This document shows, piece by piece, positions 18,657-26,973 of a DNA stretch of 64,000 nucleotides. Under the pieces are notes generated by a model. It was not told the DNA's origin. It ran no database searches and saw nothing but the letters and a program-made list of their open reading frames with translations. Source of the stretch: Brachybacterium timonense (lineage in GTDB: Bacteria; Actinomycetota; Actinomycetes; Actinomycetales; Dermabacteraceae); contig NZ_LT984895.1 of NCBI RefSeq assembly GCF_900258505.1, forward strand, positions 2,008,928 to 2,072,927. Reading direction: 5' to 3'. Each line of letters starts with the position of its first letter. Within the stretch, counting starts at the first letter, position 1. Both the position numbers and the translations under genes were made by a program.

Positions 18657-20414
18657 TCAGATGTCCCTCTCCCACTCGGGGCTCATGCCCTGGGCGATCT
18701 GGATCTCGTCATTGGACACACCGGCCGGCACCATCGGCCACACCATCGCATCGGCACTCACGGTGAAGTCGACCACCACGGGGCGATCGTTGATCTCGAG
18801 AGCCTGCTCGATGGTGGCGTCGATGTCCTGGTCACGCTCGCAGCGCAGTCCCGCACAGCCGTAGGCCTCGGCGAGCTTCACGAAATCGGGGACGCGGGCG
18901 GTGCCGTGGCCGGTGTTGAGGTCGGTGTTGGAGTACCGCTTGTCGTAGAAGAGGTTCTGCCACTGCCGCACCATGCCCAGCGAGCTGTTGTTGATCACCG
19001 CGACCTTGATCGGGATCTCGTTGATCACGCAGGTGGCGAGCTCCTGGTTGGTCATCTGGAAGCATCCGTCGCCATCGATCGCCCACACTGTCGTCTCGGG
19101 ACGGCCGACCTTCGCGCCCATTGCGGCGGGAACCGCGTACCCCATCGTGCCCAGTCCCCCGGAGTTGATCCAGGAGTAGGGCTCCTCGTACCGGATGAAT
19201 TGACTGGACCACATCTGGTGCTGACCGACTCCGGCCACATAGACCGCGTCGGGACCGGTGATATCTCCGATTCGGGAGATGACCTTCTGCGGTGCTGTCA
19301 GGCCGTCTTCGGTGTCCGTCCAGCCAAGCGGATACGTGTCACGCAGCATCGACAGCGTGCCCCACCAGGCCTCGTAGTCGCGCACGTCGTTCTGCGCGAT
19401 GAGTCCGCGCAGTTCTGCCGCGATGCCGGCGGCAACCTCAGCGGCCTGGCCGACGATCGGCACATCGGCGGTGCGGTTCTTGGAGATCTCGGCGGCGTCC
19501 ACGTCCACATGCACCACTGCGGCGTTCGGCGCGAAGGAGTCGAGCCTGCCGGTGACACGGTCATCGAAGCGGGCACCGATCGCCACGATCAGATCGGCAC
19601 GCTGCAATGCGGAGACCGCCGCCACGCTGCCGTGCATGCCGGGCATCCCCAGATGCGCGGGATGGGAGTCCGGCAGGGCGCCGCGCGCCATCAGCGTGGT
19701 GACCGCCGGTGCACCGGAGAGGTCAACGAGCTCACGCACCTGCGCGACGGCGCGGCCACGCAACACACCGCCGCCGAGCAGGAACACCGGCCGCTTGGCG
19801 TCCATGAGCAGCTGAGCGGCCTCGCGGATCTGTTTGCGGTGCGGCCGTGGATCGATTCGGTACCCGGGCAGATCGAGTCCGTCGGGCCAGATGAACTCCG
19901 CGCTGTCCTGTTGCGCATCCTTGGTGACGTCCACGAGCACCGCCCCGGGGCGGCCGGTCGAGGCGATATGGAAGGCCTGCTTGATCGTGCGCGGGATGTC
20001 ACGGACGTCCTGCACCAGGAAGTTGTGCTTGGTCACCGGCATGGTCATGCCGACGATGTCCGCTTCCTGGAAGGCGTCGGTGCCGATGAAGTGCGAGCCC
20101 ACCTGGCCGGTGATGGCGACCATGGGGATCGAGTCCATCTGCGCGTCCGCCAGCGGGGTGACGAGGTTCGTCGCCCCGGGCCCGGAGGTGGCCATACAGA
20201 CGCCAACGCGCCCGGTGGCGTGGGCGTATCCACTCGCTGCGTGGCCTGCGCCTTGCTCATGCCGTACCAGCACATGTCGCAGCTGCCCGGTGTCCAGCAG
20301 CGGATCGTACGTGGGCAGGATCGCGCCACCAGGGAGGCCGAAGACAACATCGACCCCGACCTGTTCGAGCGATCGGACGAGCGCCTGTGCACCCGTGAGG
20401 GTCTGTCCTGTCAT
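18657..20414 (-). CDS. ilvB: acetolactate synthase, catalytic subunit
   Basis: A 585-residue ThDP enzyme. [18 protein letters not shown], the catalytic glutamate segment [15 protein letters not shown], the FAD-binding middle domain ([35 protein letters not shown]) and the ThDP motif [14 protein letters not shown]...[12 protein letters not shown] are all present. It condenses pyruvate (or pyruvate plus 2-oxobutyrate) at the head of the Val/Leu/Ile pathway. ATG 20414 has AAGGAG 5 nt upstream. It heads ilvBNC and is preceded by a leader peptide and an intrinsic terminator, so its expression is probably attenuated by branched-chain aminoacyl-tRNA supply. Confidence 0.96.
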   Translation of the reverse strand: MTGQTLTGAQALVRSLEQVGVDVVFGLPGGAILPTYDPLLDTGQLRHVLVRHEQGAGHAASGYAHATGRVGVCMATSGPGATNLVTPLADAQMDSIPMVAITGQVGSHFIGTDAFQEADIVGMTMPVTKHNFLVQDVRDIPRTIKQAFHIASTGRPGAVLVDVTKDAQQDSAEFIWPDGLDLPGYRIDPRPHRKQIREAAQLLMDAKRPVFLLGGGVLRGRAVAQVRELVDLSGAPAVTTLMARGALPDSHPAHLGMPGMHGSVAAVSALQRADLIVAIGARFDDRVTGRLDSFAPNAAVVHVDVDAAEISKNRTADVPIVGQAAEVAAGIAAELRGLIAQNDVRDYEAWWGTLSMLRDTYPLGWTDTEDGLTAPQKVISRIGDITGPDAVYVAGVGQHQMWSSQFIRYEEPYSWINSGGLGTMGYAVPAAMGAKVGRPETTVWAIDGDGCFQMTNQELATCVINEIPIKVAVINNSSLGMVRQWQNLFYDKRYSNTDLNTGHGTARVPDFVKLAEAYGCAGLRCERDQDIDATIEQALEINDRPVVVDFTVSADAMVWPMVPAGVSNDEIQIAQGMSPEWERDI

Positions 20415-20459
20415 CACAGCTCCTTCGATGTCTAAGCCCGCCTCTGAGCGGTGGGCACG

Positions 20460-20492
20460 AAAAAGCCCCTCGGCCGGGGGCTCTGAGGGGCG
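20460..20492 (-). terminator. ilvB attenuator terminator with an overlapping alternative stem
   Basis: On the minus strand AGCCCC-cggccg-GGGGCT followed by TTTTT (20483-20460) is a classic intrinsic terminator, the only one in the window with a good T tract. A competing stem GCCCCTC/GAGGGGC (20492-20486 with 20472-20466) uses the same downstream arm. The pair, placed between a BCAA-rich leader peptide and ilvB, is what a transcription attenuator needs. Confidence 0.85.
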
Positions 20493-20520
20493 CGGGACGT
20501 CTCGTGTCACGTAACGGGCG

Positions 20521-20559
20521 TCAGCCGCGCTCCGGAACTACGAGAATGATCGTCTGCAT
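20521..20559 (-). CDS. ilvL: ilvB leader peptide (12 residues)
   Basis: The ORF encodes [12 protein letters not shown], with five consecutive Ile-Ile-Leu-Val-Val codons, the hallmark of a branched-chain attenuator leader. Its stop lies 29 nt before the competing stem and 106 nt before ilvB. The leader codon segment TCTCGT (within ATT CTC GTA) can pair with ACGAGA just downstream, giving a possible pause stem. No Shine-Dalgarno site sits at the right distance; TACCAT lies 6 nt before the ATG, so it is probably translated from a leaderless RNA. An overlapping frame (MSVCRRSFS) 12 nt upstream has a GGGGGAG 8 nt before it, but its content fits no regulatory role. Confidence 0.85.
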   Translation of the reverse strand: MQTIILVVPERG

Positions 20560-20565
20560 ACGGAC

Positions 20566-20571
20566 ATGGTA
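20566..20571 (-). promoter_or_regulatory. -10 hexamer of the ilvBNC promoter
   Basis: TACCAT followed by GTCCGT and the leader ATG 20559. A weak -35 candidate ATGAGC lies 18 nt upstream (TGA match to TTGACA). This would place the transcription start at or next to the leader start codon. Confidence 0.55.
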
Positions 20572-20825
20572 TGGACTCCCCCGGCACCGGCTCATGGCGT
20601 CCACGATTCGAGATCAGACCGTGACCGGGGCATTCGTGACGCTTTGTGGCAAGCCCACACCCGCATCTCCCCTGTGGCCGCGGTCACGATTGGGTAAATT
20701 CCGCCCGGTTCACGCACATCCGGCTCTCCGGAGTGGTCTGATGCACACACGCACTTGACACCGTGGTCGAGCCACGCCCCCGCCTTACGGGGCGAGCGAT
20801 CCACGCCCCGCACGAAGGCCCCAGA

Positions 20826-21809
20826 ATGCTCCGATACCTCGCCAAACGCGCCGTCATCTACCTGATGATGACGTTCGTTGCTACCAGTGCTGCGTTCTTC
20901 CTGGCTTGCTCGTTCTTCAAGCCGGGTCGCCAGTTCGAGCAACGCACTCCCCCGATGTCCGATGAGCAGATCCGACAGATGCTGGCCAATCTTGGTCTCG
21001 ATCCGGAGCGCCCCATCATCCTGCGGTATTTCGACTGGCTCACGGGCGTCGTCACCCGATGGGACTGGGGCCGCTCCCCCAACGGCGCCTACGTCAACCA
21101 GGAGTTCGCTGACCGGGTTCTGGTCTCGACCAGCCTGACACTCGTGACGATCGTGCTCACCCTGATCATCGGCGTGGCTCTGGGCGTGTACTCCGCTTCC
21201 CGCCAGTACTCCATCGGTGATCGAGCTCTGACCGGCTACTCCTATCTGACGTTCATCGTGCCTGCCCCGGTCGCCTACCTCCTGGTCCAGCTCGGCGCGA
21301 TCAGTATCAACGAAGCAATCGGCCAGCGCGTGCTGTTTGTCTCCGGCATCTCCAGCGTGGGCGTCCAAGGCTGGTTCAACCAGCTTCTCGACTACGGCGC
21401 GCATTACATCGTCCCGACCTTCGCCATGACCGTCATGGGGTGGGCCGGGTATCAGGTCTCGCAGCGCCAGTACCTCCTGGACAACATCAACGCCGACTTC
21501 GTCCGTACCGCGCGCGCCACGGGCTTGACGCGCACCAAGGCGATCTCGAGACACGCCCTTCGTGTCTCCTTCATCCCGGTGGCCCAGTCGATCGCCTTCA
21601 CTATCCCGGCGATCTTCACCGGTTCGTTCTTCGCAGAGACGGTGTTCGCCTGGCCGGGCTTGGGTGTGTGGTCCATCAACGCACTGAGCCAGCAGGACGT
21701 GTCCGTCGCCGTAGCCATGACCGCCTACGGCTGCATCATCTTCGCGATCGGCGCGATCCTCGCGGACTTCGCCATCGTGATCGTCGACCCACGAGTGAGG
21801 ATGGCATGA
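20826..21809 (+). CDS. peptide-type ABC transporter permease (DppB-like)
   Basis: A 327-residue inner-membrane permease. The first helix (RAVIYLMMTFVATSAAFFLA) and the family opening with RPIILRYFDWLTGVVTRWDWG match DppB/OppB subunits. The EAA loop reads RTARATGLTRTKAISRHALR. ATG 20826 has GAAGG 8 nt upstream; the in-frame region before it looks non-coding. It overlaps the second permease gene by 4 nt (ATGA). It runs divergently from ilvBNC. Confidence 0.92.
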   Translation: MLRYLAKRAVIYLMMTFVATSAAFFLACSFFKPGRQFEQRTPPMSDEQIRQMLANLGLDPERPIILRYFDWLTGVVTRWDWGRSPNGAYVNQEFADRVLVSTSLTLVTIVLTLIIGVALGVYSASRQYSIGDRALTGYSYLTFIVPAPVAYLLVQLGAISINEAIGQRVLFVSGISSVGVQGWFNQLLDYGAHYIVPTFAMTVMGWAGYQVSQRQYLLDNINADFVRTARATGLTRTKAISRHALRVSFIPVAQSIAFTIPAIFTGSFFAETVFAWPGLGVWSINALSQQDVSVAVAMTAYGCIIFAIGAILADFAIVIVDPRVRMA

Positions 21810-22762
21810 GCGACACTTCGACGATGCCCAGCGCCGCGAGCGGCGCCGGCGCAGCCCTGGGCGCACCGACCGCGGAGGTTCCGGATGCGAACACCTCCGT
21901 ATACCTCAACAAGCGTGCCATCATCATCAAGCGCTTCCTGCGTAACAAGCCGGCGGTCGCCGGCGTCATCGTCCTGCTGCTGGTGGTCTGCTTCGCCGTG
22001 TTCGGCAACATTCCCAACGGCTGGGTCTACGACGACCTCGACCCCTGGGCCGCCGGCGGCGCGCCGCCAAGTGCCCGTCACTGGTTGGGCGCGAACACCG
22101 CCGGGGCCGACGTCTACGCCCTGCTCGTGCGGGGCACGCAGAAATCCCTGCTGATCGGGTTCCTCGTCGGTGTCGTGACACCACTCATCGCGGCCGTCTA
22201 CGGCACGACCCTCGCCTTCTTCGGCGGCAAGGTCGACCAGATCGGCCTGTTCATCCTCGAGACCATGATCATGATGCCGTCGCTGATCCTCATCGCGATC
22301 CTCATGAACGGTCGCGGCGGCGGCTGGATCACGCTGTCGGTGTTGCTCATCGTCTTCGGTTGGATGGGCACAGCGCGTCTGGTCCGAGGCCTCGCGTATT
22401 CACTTGTGCAGTTGGACTACGTCAAGGCTGCTCGGTACATGGGCGTTCCAGCGCATCGGATCATCCGTCGGCACTTGGTCCCCAACATCGCGTCGCTGGT
22501 CGTGCTCAACGTGACCATGAGTATCTGGGGCGCGATCCTCTCCGAGGTGTCCTACTCGTTCATCGGCATCGGCGTCAGCATCCCGGACACCTCGCTGGGC
22601 CTGATGATCTCCCAGGCCTCCAGTGCACTGTCCTCGCAGCCGTGGCTCTTCTGGGCTCCCGTGGTGACGCTCTTCTTCATCACCGTCCCGCTCGCTCTGA
22701 TCAATGACGGTCTGCGCGACGCCCTTGATCCGAACTCACTCTCCGCAGGCACGGCCCGATGA
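21806..22762 (+). CDS. peptide-type ABC transporter permease (DppC-like)
   Basis: A 318-residue permease. An Ala/Thr-rich cytoplasmic N-tail precedes KRAIIIKRFLRNKPAVAGVIVLLLVVCFAVF, the OppC N-terminal helix; HWLGANTAGADVYALLVRG and the EAA loop VKAARYMGVPAHRIIRRHLVPN follow. It pairs with the preceding DppB-like subunit. It overlaps both neighbours by 4 nt (ATGA), so the operon is translationally coupled. Confidence 0.92.
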   Translation: MSDTSTMPSAASGAGAALGAPTAEVPDANTSVYLNKRAIIIKRFLRNKPAVAGVIVLLLVVCFAVFGNIPNGWVYDDLDPWAAGGAPPSARHWLGANTAGADVYALLVRGTQKSLLIGFLVGVVTPLIAAVYGTTLAFFGGKVDQIGLFILETMIMMPSLILIAILMNGRGGGWITLSVLLIVFGWMGTARLVRGLAYSLVQLDYVKAARYMGVPAHRIIRRHLVPNIASLVVLNVTMSIWGAILSEVSYSFIGIGVSIPDTSLGLMISQASSALSSQPWLFWAPVVTLFFITVPLALINDGLRDALDPNSLSAGTAR

Positions 22763-25032
22763 ACACCCAGAACACCCCTCAGCACAGCACTCCCCAGCAC
22801 AGCACCCCGCAGCACAGCACCGAGGACGCCCCCGCCCTCGGCATTCCTGCCGAAGACCTCGGGGTCGGCACGGACGCGGGTCAGGTCCTGACCGACAACG
22901 TCTCCGGCATCCACGCAGCGAACGAACATGCCTCCCGCTACGACGCCTCCGCCGAACCCGTGCTGTCCGTTCGCGACCTCAACGTCCGCTTCAACACCGA
23001 GAACGGTGTGAACCACGCCGTGCGTGGCGTCTCCTTCGACGTTCGTCCCGGGGAGGTCCTCGGCATCGTCGGCGAATCAGGGTCCGGCAAATCAGTCACA
23101 TCCTTGGCAGTGATGGGTCTGCTGCCGGCGACTGCAAAGGTCACGGGGTCCATCTCCTACCGGGGCCAGGAACTTGTCGGGAAGACCGACAGGCAGATGT
23201 GCAGTTTCCGCGGCGTCGAGATTGCGATGGTCTTCCAGGACCCGCTCAGTTCGCTGACTCCGGTATTCACGATCGGCCGTCAGCTTGACGATGCAATCCG
23301 CGTGCACAACCCGCGCATGAGTGGCCAGGAGCGTCGCGAGCGCGCCATCGAACTGCTGAAGACTGTCGGCATTCCCTCGCCCGCTGATCGTCTTCGCGCG
23401 TACCCTCACCAGTTCTCCGGCGGCATGCGCCAGAGGGTGATGATCGCCATCGCCCTGGCGAACAACCCCTCGGTGCTGATCTGCGATGAGCCGACGACGG
23501 CGCTGGATGTGACCATCCAGGCGCAGATCCTCGAGGTGCTGCGGCGAGCCAATGAGCTGACCGGTGCCGCCATCGTGATGATCACCCACGACCTCGGTGT
23601 CATCGCCGGCGTCGCGGACAACGTGATGGTCATGTACGGCGGGCGCCCCGTTGAATACGCCGACACCCGCACCCTGTTCCGTCAGCCGCTCATGCCGTAC
23701 ACCGTCGGCCTGTTGTCTTCTGTGCCGCGCGTCGATGTTTCCCGTGGAGGCGACCTCGTCTCGATCGACGGCTCACCGCCGAACCTGCTGCAGGCGCCCA
23801 CAGCCTGCCCCTTCGCACCCCGGTGCCCCCTCGCCGCGGACCCCTGCATGGACGGCGAACCTGAGTTGGTGGACCACGGCAACGGGCACTTCGCTGCCTG
23901 CGTGCGCAGCGCGGAAATCCACGACGGCACCGTCTCGACACAGGACATCTTCGTCGCTCACGAGTCGGCCGCCCAGCTTGAGAGCACCCCTCGTGAGGAG
24001 CGTCGGACCGTCCTGGTGCTGGAGAATGTGTCCAAGCATTTCCCGTTGACCAAGGGTGGGCTCGTCAAACGCGAGATCGGGACCGTCCGCGCTGTCGACG
24101 GTGTGAGCTTCGATGTGCGCGAGGGCGAATGCCTGGCGCTGGTGGGCGAGTCCGGATCCGGCAAGACCACCACGCTGCTGGAGATCATGGAGCTGGATCG
24201 CAAGCAGTCCGGCACCATCACGATCGGAGGTGTCACCAACCACGGCCGCGCCGGTGCTGCCCAGCAGGCAGTGCGGCGCACCGTGCAGATGGTCTTCCAG
24301 GATCCGCTCAGCTCTCTGGACCCGCGCTTCACCGTGTACGAAGTGCTTGCTGAGCCGCTCGAGATGACCCGGATGAGCTCACGGGAGATCAAGGAACGTG
24401 TCTTCGAGCTGATGCGCCTGGTCGGTCTGCAGCCCGATCACGTCAACCGCTTCCCGGTTCAGTTCTCGGGTGGCCAGCGACAGCGCATCGCCATCGCCCG
24501 CGCCCTGGCCGTGAATCCGCACCTGGTCGTCCTGGATGAGCCTGTCTCCGCACTCGACGTCTCGATCCAAGCAGGCGTGCTCAACATGCTCAATGATCTC
24601 AAGGCACGGTTGAAGCTCTCCTACCTGCTCGTGGCGCATGACCTCTCGGTGGTCCGGCATATCAGTGACCGCGTCGTGGTGATGTATCTGGGCAAGATCG
24701 TCGAGCACGGCGACGTCGACCAGATATTCGACAACCCCCGGCACCCCTACACGCAAGCGCTGCTGTCGGCGATCCCGATCCCCGACCCGGTCGTCGAGGA
24801 GAGCCGCGAGCGCATCATCCTCGCTGGCGACCTGCCGTCCCCACTGGATGTGCCCACCGGTTGCCGCTTCGCGACCCGGTGCCCCATTTACGCGATGCTG
24901 CCCGAAGACAAGCAGCAGCGTTGCCTGCACGAGGAGCCCCCGCTCGAGGCCGTCGACTCCGGGCAAGCATTCGCCTGTTTCTACCCCCGCACGCTCTCCA
25001 CCTCCACCATCCCTGAAAGGAAATCCCTCTGA
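22759..25032 (+). CDS. double ABC ATPase of peptide importer (DppD-DppF fusion)
   Basis: A 757-residue protein with two complete nucleotide-binding domains. The first has Walker A GESGSGKS (about 112-119), signature FSGGMRQRV and Walker [13 protein letters not shown]; the second has GESGSGKTT (about 462-470), FSGGQRQRI and [12 protein letters not shown]. Each ends in the oligopeptide-specific cysteine-rich [10 protein letters not shown] or [10 protein letters not shown] region, which binds an Fe-S cluster or metal in some relatives. It therefore supplies both ATPase halves. The N-terminus carries three TPQHS repeats and a roughly 70-residue extension not needed for the fold. It overlaps the permease by 4 nt and the binding protein by 1 nt. 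Confidence 0.93.
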   Translation: MNTQNTPQHSTPQHSTPQHSTEDAPALGIPAEDLGVGTDAGQVLTDNVSGIHAANEHASRYDASAEPVLSVRDLNVRFNTENGVNHAVRGVSFDVRPGEVLGIVGESGSGKSVTSLAVMGLLPATAKVTGSISYRGQELVGKTDRQMCSFRGVEIAMVFQDPLSSLTPVFTIGRQLDDAIRVHNPRMSGQERRERAIELLKTVGIPSPADRLRAYPHQFSGGMRQRVMIAIALANNPSVLICDEPTTALDVTIQAQILEVLRRANELTGAAIVMITHDLGVIAGVADNVMVMYGGRPVEYADTRTLFRQPLMPYTVGLLSSVPRVDVSRGGDLVSIDGSPPNLLQAPTACPFAPRCPLAADPCMDGEPELVDHGNGHFAACVRSAEIHDGTVSTQDIFVAHESAAQLESTPREERRTVLVLENVSKHFPLTKGGLVKREIGTVRAVDGVSFDVREGECLALVGESGSGKTTTLLEIMELDRKQSGTITIGGVTNHGRAGAAQQAVRRTVQMVFQDPLSSLDPRFTVYEVLAEPLEMTRMSSREIKERVFELMRLVGLQPDHVNRFPVQFSGGQRQRIAIARALAVNPHLVVLDEPVSALDVSIQAGVLNMLNDLKARLKLSYLLVAHDLSVVRHISDRVVVMYLGKIVEHGDVDQIFDNPRHPYTQALLSAIPIPDPVVEESRERIILAGDLPSPLDVPTGCRFATRCPIYAMLPEDKQQRCLHEEPPLEAVDSGQAFACFYPRTLSTSTIPERKSL
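22774..22818 (+). repeat. three 15-bp tandem repeats in the ATPase N-terminus
   Basis: Three near-identical units (ACCCCTCAGCACAGC type) encode TPQHS three times, right after the start codon region. Differences are only at third codon positions. Such repeats can change copy number by slippage without shifting the frame. Confidence 0.8.
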
Positions 25033-26774
25033 TGCAGAAGATCTTCAACCCATTCGATCGTCGCCGGATGCTCCTGGGCTCGCTCGCTGTCTCCGGCGGA
25101 GTGCTCGCGCTGGCCGCCTGCGAAGGCGGCGGCGGAAACAACGCCTCCGACGGCGGTGGCGCGACGAGTGACCTCGAAGCGCGCGGCACCTCCGACAAGC
25201 TCGAGGATCTGGTCGACAACAACCCTCAGCCCGTTGACAACCTGGAGAAGGGCGGCACCCTCACGCTCACCGTCGGCTCGCTCGGCCCGAACTTCTTCGG
25301 TTGGTCCAACGCTGGCAACGGCGCCGACAACTCAACGATCCAGGCTGCCACCGACCGCGCCGGTGTGTGGTCCTCAGAGACCGACGGCACCCCGACTCTG
25401 AACAAGGACTTCTGCACCGACGCGAAGTACGACGACTCCGGGGACAAGCCGGTTATCACCTACACCCTCCACCCGGACGCCACCTGGAACGACGGCACTC
25501 CTTACGACTGGAAGACCTTTGAGAACCAGTGGCGGATGATGAACGGCTCTGATCCGACAATCGATGCCGTCTCCACCCAGGGTTACGACCGTATCGAGAA
25601 GGTCGAGGCCGGGAAGGACGACAAGGAGGTCGTGGTCACCCTGAAGGAGGTCTACCAGCCCTGGACCGACCTCTTCTCCGGCACGTTCCACCCGGCTGTC
25701 AATACCCCGGAGATCTTCAACAATGGCTACGTGAATAACCTGCACCCCGAGTGGATGGCCGGCCCGTTCGAGCTCGAGGAGCTCGACACCGTGCAGCGTC
25801 GCGTGATCATCAAGCCTAACGAGAAATGGTGGGGCGAGAAGCCGATCCTCGACAACGTCATCTACCGAGAGATGGAGTCCTCCGCCACGATCCCGGCCTT
25901 CAAGAACGGCGAGATCGACCTGTGCGCAATCTCGAACATCGGCCGCTACAACGAGATGAAGGACTTCGAGCCGAAGGACGTGCGTCGCTCACAGAACTTG
26001 TCTGTCTCCGGCATCAACTTCAACACCACGAAGGGAGTGCTCGGCGAGGTCGAGGTCCGCAAGGCCATCTACCAGGGGTTGGATCGTCAGGCCCTGGCGA
26101 ACCTTCGTTTCAACGGCATCAACTGGACGGAAGAGCTGCCGGGCTCCTGGATGCTCATGCCATTTTCGCCGTACTACGAGAACAACTTCCCCGTCGAACA
26201 TGACAAGGAAGCCGCCAAGAAGACGCTCGAGGACGCCGGTTGGAAGGCTGAGGGCGACGGTGCCCGCACAAAGGACGGCAAGACCCTCGACATCTCGATC
26301 ACCAACTTCGGTGATGATCCGCTGAGCAATGCCATTACCCAGACGATCCAGAAGAACCTGGAGGAGCTCGGCTTCAAGGCCACTATCGACTCCAAGGGGT
26401 CAGGGGACTTCGGCAAGGTGATGGAGGAGCGTTCCTTCCAGCTGGTGATGATGGGCTACACCGTCGGTTCCGATCCGACCTTCGGCCCGAACCAGTTCTT
26501 CAACTCGCAGTCGAGCTCTAATATGACCGGTACCGGCAGCGATGAGATCGACGAGCTGATCCCGAAGGTCTCGGTCTCCCCCGAGCTCGAGGAACGCTCG
26601 AAGCTCGCCAACGAGTGCGAGAAGAAGTTCCAGGAGCTGTACTGCATGATGCCGCTGTGGAACGGCCCGTCGATCACCGCGTACACCCCGGGGCTGGGGA
26701 ACTACGGACCGCAGCTGTACGAGACCCGTAACTGGTCCATCGTGGGCTGGGAAAAGGGCAAGAAGAAGGGCTGA
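25032..26774 (+). CDS. peptide-type ABC substrate-binding lipoprotein (family 5)
   Basis: A 580-residue extracellular binding protein. The signal peptide (RRRMLLGSLAVSGGVLALAAC) ends at a lipobox Cys (about 30), followed by a Gly/Asn linker. The mature part matches SBP_bac_5: ITYTLHPDATWNDGTPYDWKTF, GPFELEELDTVQRRVIIKPNEKWWGEKP, VRKAIYQGLDRQAL and MMGYTVGSDP. ATG 25032 overlaps the preceding TGA by one base and has AAGGA about 10 nt upstream. The cargo is probably a peptide or similar solute; the sequence does not say which. Confidence 0.92.
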   Translation: MQKIFNPFDRRRMLLGSLAVSGGVLALAACEGGGGNNASDGGGATSDLEARGTSDKLEDLVDNNPQPVDNLEKGGTLTLTVGSLGPNFFGWSNAGNGADNSTIQAATDRAGVWSSETDGTPTLNKDFCTDAKYDDSGDKPVITYTLHPDATWNDGTPYDWKTFENQWRMMNGSDPTIDAVSTQGYDRIEKVEAGKDDKEVVVTLKEVYQPWTDLFSGTFHPAVNTPEIFNNGYVNNLHPEWMAGPFELEELDTVQRRVIIKPNEKWWGEKPILDNVIYREMESSATIPAFKNGEIDLCAISNIGRYNEMKDFEPKDVRRSQNLSVSGINFNTTKGVLGEVEVRKAIYQGLDRQALANLRFNGINWTEELPGSWMLMPFSPYYENNFPVEHDKEAAKKTLEDAGWKAEGDGARTKDGKTLDISITNFGDDPLSNAITQTIQKNLEELGFKATIDSKGSGDFGKVMEERSFQLVMMGYTVGSDPTFGPNQFFNSQSSSNMTGTGSDEIDELIPKVSVSPELEERSKLANECEKKFQELYCMMPLWNGPSITAYTPGLGNYGPQLYETRNWSIVGWEKGKKKG

Positions 26775-26788
26775 GCAGCCGTGCGCGC

Positions 26789-26826
26789 CCGCGCCCCCGT
26801 CGTCCTGTGTGTCGGCGGGGGCGCGG
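26789..26826 (+). terminator. hairpin after the peptide ABC operon
   Basis: Perfect 11-bp arms CCGCGCCCCCG / CGGGGGCGCGG with a 16-nt loop, 14 nt after the stop. No T tract. Confidence 0.65.
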
Positions 26827-26973
26827 CGGTCCCGATTCCCTGCGTGTTAGCAGGGAGGCCACCCTGGACATGACGCCAGGCGTCCCTGTGCTTGAGTGCC
26901 CGATCCCCTACGCTTGTGACCCATCTACGGTTCCCGTCCCGGGAGCCACCTCGACTCAAAGGTGTGACCGCTC

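Noticed and set aside
20524-20571. Alternative ilvB leader frame MSVCRRSFS with a better-spaced GGGGGAG
   Set aside because: It has no branched-chain codons, whereas the overlapping [12 protein letters not shown] frame fits attenuation.
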